Of a stretch of 64,000 nucleotides of DNA, positions 25,117-38,200 are shown one piece after another. Where the stretch lies: the NCBI GenBank assembly GCA_030562195.1, contig CM060200.1, forward strand, positions 24,653,023 through 24,717,022. The letters run 5' to 3'. The position numbers and the translations under genes are program-made. Position 1 is the stretch's first letter. Every line of letters begins with the position of its first letter. Origin of the DNA: Nipponacmea schrenckii. Taxonomy: Eukaryota; Mollusca; Gastropoda; Lottiidae. The notes under the pieces were generated by a model. That model was not told the origin of the DNA, did not search any database, and saw only the letters and a program-made list of their open reading frames with translations.

Positions 25117-25288
25117 AGATCGGTAGCACAGGTTCCGACATTATTGCCCAACTGAATAGAGTCACAACATTTTTGACTTGACAAAGGGCAACCAAGCCCG
25201 AAACGCCGTTGTATTAAACATGTACAATTCACATACGGTTTGACTCTATTCAGTTGGGCAATCCTGTCGGAACCCGTGCTACCGATCT
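25117..25288. repeat. Hairpin: 47-bp inverted repeat with 78-bp loop
   Basis: Left arm 25117-25163 and right arm 25242-25288 pair at 44 of 47 positions (outer AGATCGGTAGCAC, inner TTGCCCAACTGAATAGAGTC). It looks like a foldback/MITE-type element or a hairpin RNA source. No gene was recognised inside. Confidence 0.8.
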
Positions 25289-25496
25289 ACCACATATTTA
25301 TATTTCTTTACCGATTGCCCCAGTATCCTAGTGATCCTGATAAGACGAACCTGAGGGAGTATCCGACCCTTGCAAACATATAACTGGTATTTGGCCGAAC
25401 TCACAACTCTATCATTTTGTACTATTGTACATACGAACATTTTGTATTAGGAAAGGGGTCAGCCTGCTTGCTTACCAATCCTTTTCATCTTTACGG

Positions 25497-25560
25497 AAAT
25501 GAAATGAATGGAGTTTTATGTTCTACTGTTCTGAACCTTATGGGCTAATGAAGACGGTAC
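25497..25560 (-). mobile_element. SINE-like 3' fragment
   Basis: The minus strand reads GTCTTCATTAGCCCATAAGG, then ACTCCATTCATTTCATTTCC, which is the 3' end and ATTTC tail of the dispersed family. Confidence 0.6.
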
Positions 25561-25794
25561 ATCTTTATGAAAATGAAATATAGTTTTTAAAGTAAATATA
25601 AGGACAACACAATTTGAGGAAATACTCCGAATATCTGGAATCAATTTATAGAGACAGAACGCCAGGAATTTGACGAAGATAAGATTAAAGATGAAGAAAG
25701 ACTAGCAGGAATTCGGTCATTCTGGTATATTCATTAACCAAATATTAACCACTGTTTCTTACCAAACAAACATTATACATGTAGTTATATATTG

Positions 25795-26020
25795 GGTTAG
25801 TGTGTTATCATTGCTTGTCAACGAAACCGATGGTTTAGGGTTCAAGCCTACCAAGTTTCAATGTAGTACCTTATGATTTTTCAATCCTTTCCCCCTTTTC
25901 GGTCATGCAAGTTTGTGGGACTGGAAGGTACAATATACCGAGGCACATTTGACGTTTTAGATCTCCTGACAGTCTGAAATTTCCCAGATAGTGCAGAAAA
26001 GTAGGACGTAAAAATTCTTT
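25795..26020 (+). mobile_element. SINE-like element with B-box-like head
   Basis: A tRNA-like head with GGTTCAAGCC (pol III B-box type) at about 25838 is followed by the family's body (ACAATATACCGAGGC) and its 3' block (GTGCAGAAAAGTAGGACGTAAA). The ATTTC tail is lost. Confidence 0.6.
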
Positions 26021-26980
26021 TAATTTTTTTTTGAACAAATTTAATATCTTAACACTATTTTCCCACGTTAAATTTGCTCCGCTGGTTCATATTATGAGAT
26101 AGCATAATTGAATACAAAGGAATTGCGGAAATAAAGTAAATAAAATAAATGTTCACAAGAAATTGAAATTTGAAATTTTACATAGATAAGGTTGATGGAA
26201 CACAAAACCTACAAGCGAAAGATTGGTTGAATATAGTTCACTGGTAAATTTCTTTACACTCCTGATTGTTACTTATTTATAAACAGTATGATAAATCGAT
26301 CTTGTCACAGCGACCCGATCGGTCAGATTGCATTACGATTAGTTAATTAGATATAATTACACAATTCTACAACAATATTCGATAATGAGGCCCTAATTTG
26401 TAAGAACCACAGCGCCAGGTTTGACATGTCTATTCTAAATGATTCTTTGATCCTGATTTTTTTCCAGATATATCTTGATCTTGTCATAATTCGCAAAGAA
26501 GCATTCTTCGCTTTGTGCCTGCAATTTCCGTTTGCAGAAGCATTTTCTATCAACCGGTAGAGGTTGGAAATAAATACCATCTTTATTAGATAAGGTTATC
26601 ATTTGAAGTTATGCTTAACACAGTGGGGAATATAAAGGTTAATATAATGTAAGTCATAGAAAAAATGACTGTCTCTAATTATAGAGATCAGATTTGCCAA
26701 TATCAAATTTGATAATGGTCTTATATTTTTTTATGTAAATGGTATGCACATTAACCACACAATCCATTCAAATATACCTCATACTGGAAATTTTACTTTT
26801 GTTTTCTATTTTCTATGTATCACAGAGTCTCAAGAATATTGTCATTTTATGTTGAAAAGTATTTCGGGAATTCACATCAGGACTTAGTCCGCTAATTCAT
26901 TTGTCATCTATTTCCATGTTAAATCACAAAATTCAACCTTCTAGAACTTTTTCCAGAAATCTCGTTGAAAACTTTTTTAT
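26021..26980. other. Intergenic, no gene seen
   Basis: About 1 kb of AT-rich sequence with no recognised coding, RNA or repeat signal. Confidence 0.4.
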
Positions 26981-26984
26981 ATGC

Positions 26985-27728
26985 CACATGAAAGCCAGGC
27001 CAATACTTGGTTTCTGTACAAAAATCCAATATAGCATGACCATGAAAATTTTGAACTAAACAAAATGAAAGTAAACCACTACATTTTATCAACATCCGCT
27101 TGACTGTCACTGCACACAAAACCACTATTTTTAGAAATAACCTTCCGCCCATTAAATTTCTCATTATCTCAGAAATTCTGAAAGAAAATGCAATTTCAGA
27201 CATCAAATTTCAAATCTAGACCAAAAATTAGTCCAAAATGGGCATGCAAACATCCCCAAAGGAAGGGAGAAAGAGGATTTCTAAAAATAGAACGGACTCA
27301 ATTCGTATACAATCATTAGCATAAAATGTTTTACTGGTCCGAGTCCATCATTCAAAGGGAATAATCTGGGATTGCCTCCCTTGGTATGATTCTCTAATTC
27401 AGAGGGAATAACAGTGTTCAGATGGTTTCAGATGCGGTTTAATACTAATGATTGTAGTTTTACAAATCCTCTTTCCCCCTCGTTTTTCCTTACTCATTTT
27501 TAAATAATTTTTGGTTTGGATTTGGAATTTGATGTCTGAATGGCACTTTCTTTCAGATTTTGTGAGATTTTATAGCTTAGGCAGAATGAAATTTCTTAAA
27601 TAGTCGTTTCGTGTGCAGTAACTGTCAAGCGGATATTATAAAAATGTGATCTACTTTCATTTTGACAAAGTTCAATATTTTCATGGTAATGATTTATTAT
27701 ATCCGCGTTGATTTCCCGGCCAGAGAGA
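26985..27728. mobile_element. ~0.7-kb imperfect palindrome (foldback element)
   Basis: The left arm (about 26985-27325) and right arm (about 27436-27728) are diverged reverse complements. Matching blocks include ACCATGAAAAT-TTGAAC, AAAATGAAAGTA, ATCCGCTTGAC, TCTGAAAGAAA, CAGACATCAAATT, ACCAAAAATTA, AAAGAGGATTT and TACAATCATTAG. The loop is about 110 bp. No transposase is present, so it would be a non-autonomous foldback/MITE-like element. Confidence 0.75.
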
Positions 27729-29250
27729 AATTTCAAAGACTGATAGTTATCCGTACCTACCATGGGCTTCAACTGTTATTCTACTTCAAATTTTGACGAA
27801 TCTATCCCTGTGGCTTCATCATTCCATTGAGCGAAATATTGTGAGGTTCTAAAGCATAATCGAAAAGTGCGTTATTTGCTTGGTTACGTTGAGAAAAAGG
27901 GCGCAAGTGGGTTCCACAGGGTAAAACACATATTTAGGGGGCCTATCCCTTTATTACCCAGCACAAGAGTTAGCTAATATAAACAATTATAAAATATTAT
28001 TAACCCCTTTATTATAAGCACCACGTTGGTCCGCCTGCCATTTAGATTAACTATGTCAGGTTCTGAAAAAAACTGAAGCACATGGATCATATTTTTATTA
28101 ATTAAATAAAGGATGATATAGGCTACAAGAGAAGTCGAAACAATTAGATATTTATTGATTTCGAGGTGTCAGAAATTCCTTCTTTAATCAGGTATTGTCT
28201 GGGCTAGATTAGTCTGATTACACCCTGCAACTTTTAATCTTGGTGAAATTTGATTTGTAGATCTCATTACCGTTTGAGATTGCATCGAAAAATATCTTTA
28301 ACAGTCTCAAACGTAAGATTACGTATTGGTTCTGGGCGATATTGCCTGGATTTGAGATATTGGTCTACACGTCATTTCTCATAGTCTCAGAAGGTTACGA
28401 GTGACTTTTACAAGTGACAAGAGATGTATTTTTCGTCTTCATTAAGCTATGCATCAACACTCATTGGCAGAATGTGCAATTAGTGTTTGATTGAATGCTG
28501 CGTCTTAAATCTATAGAAAATGTTACTTTAATTTTAATTTAGTCACCCCAGTTTGTTTCTAAACACAAGACATTCACCGGGCTTATTTCCTCTGCATCGC
28601 TGCACCGTGTCTCGTCCATATCCAATGTTACTGAGATTACTCCATTTGTGTCACAATATCCCAGCCTTGCTCCAGAAGCCCGTCTTTGGAATCTGAATAG
28701 AATAAATAAAAAAGGAACGAAAGAATGGTCAAGTCTTCGTACTAGCCCTATCTTCATTTGTTTATTTTACCTTCTTGAACAAAAGAAAATCATTTTGTAA
28801 CTGTAAATATATTGAATAAGGACGCTCACACCATCTTTTAAAACCTCAATGATTTGATTTGAGAAATTTAAAACTGGTGGATGGAAGATTAAAGCTATCT
28901 TAGTCCAAATTTGACTCCAATTCACCCGATAGCGGCGCCATGAATACAATACAATACTTATTATTTACATGTTTATTTTACCTTAATGAAGTAAACAATA
29001 AATGAAATTTAAAATAACATATTTAAATTCTACAGATTTTAAGTTTTCAGCTTGCAAATACATACATGACAATTATCTTAACGGATTTACATGAAACAAA
29101 ATTTTGAACAACAATATGTTGATTTCTACCTCACTCGGTACAATGCAACGAATTAAAATAATAGGCATAAGTTATTACTGCACAATTCGATATAGTTGAT
29201 TCTACAGGTATTTATTCAAAACTTAAAGGGAAGCTTAACATCCTTCCATT
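27729..29250. other. Intergenic; one doubtful exon-like stretch
   Basis: Mostly featureless. On the minus strand, 28695-28539 begins with an acceptor-like TTCTATTCAG and stays open to a TGACTAA-type end, which could be a terminal exon. No family is recognisable and no partner exon was found, so I do not call it a gene. Confidence 0.3.
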
Positions 29251-29254
29251 TCTT

Positions 29255-29336
29255 TAAATATATCCATATATCCTTATGTGTCCTTACATATACTTATGTA
29301 TCCTTAGATATCCTTCTATATCCTTATATATCCTTA
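29255..29336. repeat. Minisatellite of ~10 bp (TATATCCTTA)
   Basis: About eight imperfect units of TATATCCTTA/TATGTATCCT in a row, ending just before AACAGGGGG. Confidence 0.85.
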
Positions 29337-32086
29337 ACAGGGGGAATTGTGATTATTGTTTAATTACTGAATTAAAAAAGAAACCACCAGACGATACCAA
29401 ATAAAAAAATATAACAAAACTTAAAAAACACTCGGTTTTCTTTCTACTGGATAACGCCAAAATGAAATATTTAACATGAAAGAATACCATAAACTGGGTT
29501 TCGAAAACAATGAATTTTTAAAGACATTTTAATACACTTGATTAATGCAAAACAAATCAACTTAATATATCACCTTTTAAATGACATCCGGCTCTTGGAT
29601 GTTCAAGATAATCAACACGGATTCTCCAGTAACGACGAGTCTTAACAAAAACCACTACAGGAATATTAAAAAGAACTTTTTCAAAACATAATAAAACCCA
29701 CTTTTGAATTGAATAAAAAGATTGTTAAAGATTACAATGACTATGTTTTTCAATATAATTATGAAATTATAATTTAGGATCGAGTTAATTACTTGTCAAT
29801 CAATGTGGGAAATCATCGTAAAATTTCGCCTCCTACAAACAAAAGTGTATTCACCAGTATAGCAAAATCGTGAGTACAAATTATATGGTATATAAATTTA
29901 TTTACTATAGGACTCCAAATTGAAGTACTAGCATGTGTTTCTAAAAGATTAAGTATGGTGTGTTTCGGGCAAGTCTACCTCAATATAATACGAATACCTG
30001 ATTCCGAGAATACCTTAACATTCGCACGGTAAAACTAAAAAGAATGAAGTTCACATACAATTAAGGAGGGATGGTTGGTAATATGTACCAGATAAATTTC
30101 TCCCAGCTAAAATATGACTAGATTCTATTTTCTAATATTGGATCACTATACGATGGTTATAGTTCTATATACATTAAATTATCGTAATGTCTAAGAAAGT
30201 ATCATATTGAACAAAAACGATGACAATAAGGCAAAATGGTTTGGTAATAAATATATTGCACTTGTAACTAACTAAATACAACAGAAATACTAAATAATGA
30301 TCGTTCTAACACAATATATATTGTGATCTAATGATGTTCACATAAATTAAAGTTGACGTCTTTGAAAGCCAAGTGGCTTCCTTTAAAAAACCACATTTGT
30401 CTTAAAACGACTGTCTTCAATTAGTTAGAAACTTGCTGTCTCAAATCGACTCTCTTGTAGGAATTTGTTTCAATTCATGGCTTCAAAAGACATAGAAACA
30501 AGACCATGGTATGATAAACCTGGAAAGCTTTTTGAGAGGATAACTTTAAAGCAAAAAATAAAGAATTTTAACGAAAAGAGTCGATATCCGAGATGTATCT
30601 GGCATAGCCAGCAAGGTATCTACAAACCAACTGAATCTTTCAATGTCTAGAGAACTGCAATTTAAAAAAACTTATCTATGTACATAATAAAGTCAAAATA
30701 CAAGTTGAAACATCAACATCATCGATAGAAAATATAAAACTGTTGGGTAAATGTCACAATGGCTATTGTTAGGTATGAACATGGAGGGGATTATGAAAAT
30801 TTTCTCAATAAACAAACTACATTTCTCATCTTATACGAGGCAATCTCTATTGCATACTGTTAATAATGGAAACAGAGATCATCTTCGTAATGATGTCAAG
30901 GTATTAGACGGAGATCTTAATACCTCAAGATTGTGAAGATGGACGCGGAAGTAAGTGCGACACTTGAGTACGTAATGCAAATCCAGACCACTTTGTTGTT
31001 CTTGGCACGAATATTATTGACAATCACCTTACTTTTACCAGAACTACACATGTACGTGGCATAAAGTTATAAATAATATGAATGATCAATGTACAATATG
31101 AATATTTACAAACTTCGTCAATATTTGGTATACCATTATTTAGTCATTGTCGTTAATTAAGGTATATTTTCAATTTGAGCTCGCGTTTTGATGTCAGTTA
31201 GTTAATATATTATATACACGGTGCCAAAACGACCGGAGTTAATATGGCTAGTTAAAAATCCTAGGTAGCTTTACCATACTACATTATTAGGTTGTTGGAT
31301 TCCTCTTTTATTGTCAGCCATAAGAATTAAAACGTAACATTTTGCTGAAACGTCGATATTCAGCGAACGGATTTAGTCGTCGTTTTATAATGTTTATAAT
31401 ACGAAAGGTACAGAGATATAACATGTCAATGAGGCAACTAGCTAGGCCATTATCTCAGCAGTTCTGTTATTTGCCCAGGTGACGGTCAATATCAAGATGA
31501 GCATAACGATAAGAGAGAGGTCGTGAATTATTTACAAGGATATTAATATGGCAAATGACTTCGAGGAATACGAATTGTGGGAAGATTAGGAGGGTGAAAA
31601 CAATATCAAAACCTTCAAAAGTTTGTTCATATTACAAATTTCTACTTGCACAGACAAGCTCACTTTAAGTATGCGTAATGTGTCTTTGTCGTTTAAAATG
31701 CCAGAGCACACAATTATCTTTTTACCATGATAAAACACGCAATAACGTTTTAATAGACGCGCGTAACTTGACATAAAACACAAAACCACGTGTATATCAG
31801 CACAACCCGTTTTAGCGCAAAGAGTTGACCATCACAATTTACCATCCCCGATTCTCCGTCCGTTACTGAAATATGCGATTTATACAACACAGAAGTTCAA
31901 ACCCGTTTGATTATCAGTGTCTATAAAAGCACCCTTAGCACTCACATTAACCTTGTTGAACTTTATCTGAGTTTTGCGTGTTCAATGTTCACAGTACATA
32001 TTGTAAAATTGAGGGATAAGAGATGATTGCCTTTGGAATGTTACATGTTTTTAAATACACAAGATTAAACACTCTACACTAGCAAT
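29337..32086. other. 3' flank of the Ig gene, no other gene seen
   Basis: AT-rich sequence past the stop of the dpr/zig-8-like gene. Short plus-strand open frames near 30465-30650 and 30751-30936 have no domain or splice support. A minus-strand AATAAA near 31311-31306 is about 780 bp from the stop and could be its poly(A) signal. Confidence 0.4.
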
Positions 32087-32235
32087 TCAACTAGTAATAA
32101 ATACACATCGCAATAAAGTTGTTAAAAGCACAACATTTAAAATGTTTAATAAAGAACCAGAAAGGTTGGAAGTTCCTGATAGTCCTCGTCTGGAATTCAC
32201 GTACGAGGTGGCATCAGTTGCGTCATGGTCGGTTC
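32087..32235 (-). other. dpr/zig-8-like terminal exon: stalk and GPI signal
   Basis: Acceptor TTTTACTTTCAG at 32238-32236; stop TGA at 32089-32087. It encodes a polar stalk, a small-residue stretch (SGTSNLSGS, possible omega region) and a hydrophobic tail that reaches the stop, typical of GPI attachment. Confidence 0.75.
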
Positions 32236-35200
32236 CTGAAAGTAAAAGAAGAAATTAGTTATATAGGTTAAATTTACATTTTTACTAGTGCGATTTACGA
32301 CAGTGGAATCTTCATTTGAAATACTATCTTAGAATGCCGTTTTATTTTCATTAAAATATGGCAGGATCTGGAACTCTCTGATCATGGAGTATAGTTCTTC
32401 ACAATGGAGTTAACAGTAATGCCTGGTGAGCGATATTCAATATTTAATCTTAAATTAATATGAAGCGTTTCGCTATAACAGACGACAGTGCATACTAGTG
32501 ATGCATGTAAATGAGTTTGGATACCGATTCAAACCATGTTAACTGCATTACATTGACGACAGATACACAGGCCTGACTTTGTTAGAACACAATTTCCATA
32601 ATAATAGGAAATCTGTAGAAGAATAACTGGTTACATACATGTATATAAAGTTCAATCACGATTTTTGCAAGAGAACATCGAAACATGGAATTTAATAACC
32701 CTTTAGTCTACCGCGATTATTTATTTACCGAATTAATCAAAATGTCTAGCAAAAACGTCTTATATTTCTTTTTTAGAATCAATTTCATCATAAATTCATA
32801 CGCTTGGGAATTCCGATTCATCTTCAGACAGTCTCGATCGCAAAGGTAACATTACATAAGTCTATATCCACGGATTTCTCAGCCAGGCACGCATTTTCAA
32901 CGTATAATCATTCGATGTTTCCGAGCGCGTTAGAAAGGTGTTCTTTAATCAACTACATAAAGATTGCTGTATATCTTATATTTTTCAAAACATGCGTTAA
33001 TCAAACACCGAAGCCGTCTATGCCCTCGCTTAATATACTTGTGTCTGTCTTATGTTTGCTAATTACTTTCTCCAATTGATTTTTAATGTCTATTAATACT
33101 TATATTTCGATTTAACTCTAATATCCAAACAGGTTTTCGAACGTCATACGATGTGCAAGGTGAGAAATATCGTCAATACGGTCGCCAATACCATTTTCTT
33201 TCATTTCTTGTACAAGACAATAAATAACTTAAGATTCCAAAGAACATTACAAAACTAGTTGTTCATAATTAGAGATGACATATAGTAGTAGACTTACCCC
33301 TTTTCACATTATACGTATCAGCTGAAAAACATAAAAAAATAAAAATATTAAGTTGGACCATATCATTGAGATGTTATTACGAATAGCTTTTGGCACTTTG
33401 CATTGTATTTGTTCTTTTTCCGGGGCGATAACTCTCGTTATGAATCTGTTTACCCACCAAAACAAAATAAAACCCACGAAAGACCTTCTTGTCCGAAAGA
33501 GAGTGGCTTTCATACCATAATAACAAGCCCCATGTGCTACAGGCTATGCATGTTAAAGGTCCCATGCTGCTGTCCTGACAAAATGTCCCCTGCACACTAC
33601 ATGGCGTTAGCCCATAAGGTGCAGAAGAGTAAGGGGTGAAACTCCAATTATTTTATTTCATAATTTAGGTAAAGGATTTAAGCACACTTACTATTTAACA
33701 CATTGATTCTTGTACTGGTTACTTGTAAATCTGACGTTCTACAAACATAAGAACCGGCATCTAATAATTTAGCATCTCTAATTTCTAACCGACTAAAAAT
33801 TGTCTTTAGGCCTAAATTAACTTTCTTTCGGATGTAGATTTTCTGAGCGAAGTTAGTTGAGAGCTTGTCACCGTTTCGGAACCAATCTAGATCATCTGGT
33901 GGGTGTTCGCGACCTGTTGCGTTACATGTTAATATGATTCGTTCACCACGGTTCACAAAACGAGCTCCAGAAATCTGAATATCTGAAAAATAGGAAAGAT
34001 ATCTGAATAGTATGTTCATTGACATACATTATATTATATACAATGATCATGCTCTATTCTACTAGTTACTGCCCTTGATGCTACGAAATCTAAACGAAAG
34101 TACAGACACTTTTTAAAAATAACTACCGTTTCTCAAAAAAAAGTTAGACTCATTATTTAAATTTGAGGCTTTACACGATAATCAGGTCAAATCACGGCAA
34201 AATTTTAAAAATTGTTTTGGATAACAACGATTTTTGAATCGATATTCATTGTCATTGTACCTTCGCATCTTATTTTGTTTCAGCCTCAACAAGAGTTATC
34301 AAATAGTTCTAATCTGACACTCACTACGGGATGACATACAGGACATGGCACTACTGCTACAGAGGGCTGTATACAGGGATACAATATGTATTAGTTTCTA
34401 GTCTACCATTCCACGGAACTAAACAATAACGCCATGTAAGCAACGACAGTATGAATCTAGCAGTATTCATCAAACAATTCATGTATTAGAATCAATCACA
34501 TTCTGTTACAAAGCACTCATTAACGTTTTTTAAGCGATAACAAGATCGAGCCGTATTCATCAAACAATGCACGGACTTCGACCAAACACATTCTGCTACA
34601 CAGCACTAACAGAACTAGACAATATGTAAACAACGAGCTCGAGCCATATTCATCACAAAATTCAAAGCTGCGAGCACAAACTCATTTTGTTACAAACTAG
34701 ACATATAAACCAAAACGAAAAGTGTTTTAGTGGATGTTTAGATATCAAATAATGTAGATAATCTGGGTTCGTAAAGACCAAAGAGACATTAGAGCATATT
34801 AGAGCAGTTCAATTATAAGCCTTAGCTTATTAATGCCAATAATTTTCCTTCCATAAGCAAAATATTATTAATTTACAAGATGCCCTATTACATATTTGAT
34901 TTGTCCACGATCTATGTCTATTTATTAGGTACAGTCATGTAAGGTCTCTTCAAAGTCAACACGATGTTCGGAAGATCAGACAAGGTTATTGATATATATA
35001 TATATTTGTCATGATGAAAATGCATCTATCTTCAACTGAATTATTATGTAACCTCCAAATAAATGGTCTTTTTGTGCCAAAAATACTTTTCAATTAACGA
35101 AATAAAAAAACATCTCAAAACCATTAGTCAAATTCAATATAAAATGGTTCTAACAGCTATTATGTATCATTCCATAATTATGTACCAAACTCCGATTTAT

Positions 35201-38200
35201 TAGCTTTAAGTACATGTCAATCTAAAGAGGTTACTCCATTGACAATATTGGTAAGACTACAGCTCAGAATAAAGCGATGATCTTAGAAGATTAAGAGTGA
35301 GGTGTGTTAGAAAACATCCCTGGAGAGTCTGGTCCACGAGTTATATCATCGCTCCATTGGTCTAAAAAATTGAATTTGTTCTCATATTTTGAAAATGGAA
35401 GTTGAATCAGTTCAATAGATTATGAAGTTCCTTTATAGTTTATGTTGCAGGGAACAATTTTTCCCGACAGAGCAAGCGTCAGACAACAAGGCAATCTCCA
35501 ACGCAGCAGAGTTACTAAAGATAACATATACTTTAGGGAGATAACCACGCATTGGAGTATGCTGTTAAGTGAAAGCGATTCGACCTACGTTACCAAAAAC
35601 TATCAGACGTCATATTAAGCCGACAATACTGACTTCCTGTCAAAAGTCGAATAAAGAGCCATCTACTATGCTCTGATTTTCTATTGTGTGTCGTTTCTAT
35701 AATTGACACAGGTTTAGTCTTAAATTCAACAGAAAAAATACATGCCAGGACAGCAGCATATCCAATTGCCAATTGAAACGACGAGGGATCTGCCGAATCT
35801 GACATCAAAATAAAAAATCGCATTCCATGAAGGAGTCCTTTTTTCTGTTAAAAAGCTTACTTTTCTATTTAGATGTTTCAGAGGATAGAGTGATTATTTA
35901 CACCGATAAACTGAAAATGATAACCCAGCCACCTCTCTGAGATATGTGAAATGAATCGAATCAAAAACGAACAGTAGAATTCTGTGTATGTTTTCTTAAC
36001 TCTAAATTTTAAAAATGTGACGTCGTGTGAGGTTAAGTGAACATTTTAAACAATATTAAACGAGTTAAGTTTTCAACATGCTTACACCTTGATATGAAGT
36101 CAAATATCTCTTGGCATATAGTGTTTATAAACTCAATATTCCAAACGATGCAAATCATTAAAGAGATTGAAATTAAATGAAATGAATGGAGTTACACGTC
36201 CTAATCTTCTGCACCAAGTTAACGACGGGCAACTTCATGCACGGAGCAATGGGGGAAATTCTGCCAATTTCCAACTGTCGAGGGATCTTCAACGTGCACG
36301 ACCTGTAGCACATGGGGCCTCGGTTTACCTTACCATCTGAACAAGCATCTTATTAACTTAGCCTCCGCAGCCACCACAGATTGTAAAGAAGTTTTACAAA
36401 TATTGTATAGGTATGGTGAATACTGATAGCAAGAATTTGCAAGTCTTTCGTTTTGGTTTTTTTTTTGCGGATTAGACAATTAGCCAAGCATATTCATTTC
36501 ATATATCATCATATATTTTTTACCTAATTGTAGACTTATCAGAAGTCGAATTCCTTTTGAATCGTAAGGGTAGGTCAAATTATGCTCCAACTCAAAGATT
36601 TGAATTGGACGAAATTCATTTGTGATCAAAATCTAACTGACAAAACAGCATGCGACAAGACCAATATTGACCAAAACCTTATACGTCCAACACCTAGCCC
36701 TTAATGCAATCATTTCAAGTTACAACTCAAACCAAATAACCCATGCAAGAATAAGTTATAAACACTTGTGCAGTTTACCATTGAAAACAATGGAACATAC
36801 ATAAATATATATATAAAATGTTCAAAATGCAAGAAAATATAAAATAAAATCATTCCACCACGAAGAAAGGATTGAATATAAATTATTACCATATTTCTCG
36901 CCAGTGGAAGAAGATTCCAAGGTGGCTGAATTAAAATAGAAGAAGAATGTTGAAGAATAGGAAAGCAAAGCAAACTTTGACATATTATATTAAATCTATT
37001 TTCAAATTTCCCTTAAATCATCAAAATTTTGTTCGCGAATGGTTTCATCATTTTGTATCTTATTATTGAGCTAAAAAATCTTCGAATTTTCCTATATAAA
37101 TGACGTTGAGAAGATATTTGTTAATTCACAAGACTAATATCAATCTCATGCACCGATCATTCTAATTTGTGCTTTAATCATAATATGCACGTGTATTTCT
37201 GTGCACGTGTTTTTTAAGGTCTCGTAATTCAAATGAACACGAATGCAACTAAATCATTGCGAGCATAATAATATTTAGAAAGGTGCTTTTCAACAACTGA
37301 CAAAACATGCTGCGCTCATATTTCAGAAAAACGAGAAATCCTTACCGGCATTGTTTTTCAATTTTTCTCGTTCTGGAAAGAGAAGAAATAAAAGCAAAAA
37401 TAAATATAAAATCATACAGTAGCAAAACAATTATAAGGTATCGTAAAAGTGGGAACAGAGCCGGTATATTGCTGATGTAACAAAATTTGAGTAAGAGAAA
37501 AAAAAACTCCAAAAAGGAAGGGTGGAAACCCATAAAACCATTCAAATAAAGATTGTAAAACCTCGTGCCAGTATAGATTAAAAATTTAAAAACAGTAGTA
37601 AAGATGGTACCAAGTCTGTTTTCTGAAATTCAGACAGATAATTCTGGGTTTTGTAAACCAGAAAAACTATTTCTTCTCAATTGAAAAAAGATAATTTTAA
37701 AAAGGGGATTATGATTCAATTAAATCCATAATTCATTCTTGGAATAAAGAGATATTAGGTTTAATGACGTTAAAAAATTCGTATTATAAAGCCGATGTTA
37801 TTTTTTCTACCAAAGATACGGAAAAGGTTATGTGAACTTTGTCTAGTTATGAAAAGCTGAAATTAAGAAGAACCGTCTAAAAAACTACTAAAACAGGCTT
37901 GGTGTAATTTGAAGAGTGTTATATATACATGAGTTACGATTCGTTATAGCCAGTTTTCACTGTACTAGATTCTTACCTTTAACCAATAATGTGACGTAAT
38001 ATCTAAGATGGCGGACTTTCGAACTGATTTGACACTCATATACACCAGCATCTTTAAACGCAACCTGTTTAATCAGGAGATTCCATTGGTCAGATCTGGC
38101 AGGATGCTCTATTTGAATCCGTGCATCTTCTACAAACGTATTGGAACCGACTGTGATTAACTTGGAACCTTTCCGCCATACTACCTGCAATGGATTATTT

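Noticed and set aside
28539..28757. Open minus-strand stretch with an acceptor-like start, possible terminal exon
   Set aside because: No domain, no partner exon and no phase support; the frame choice is ambiguous.
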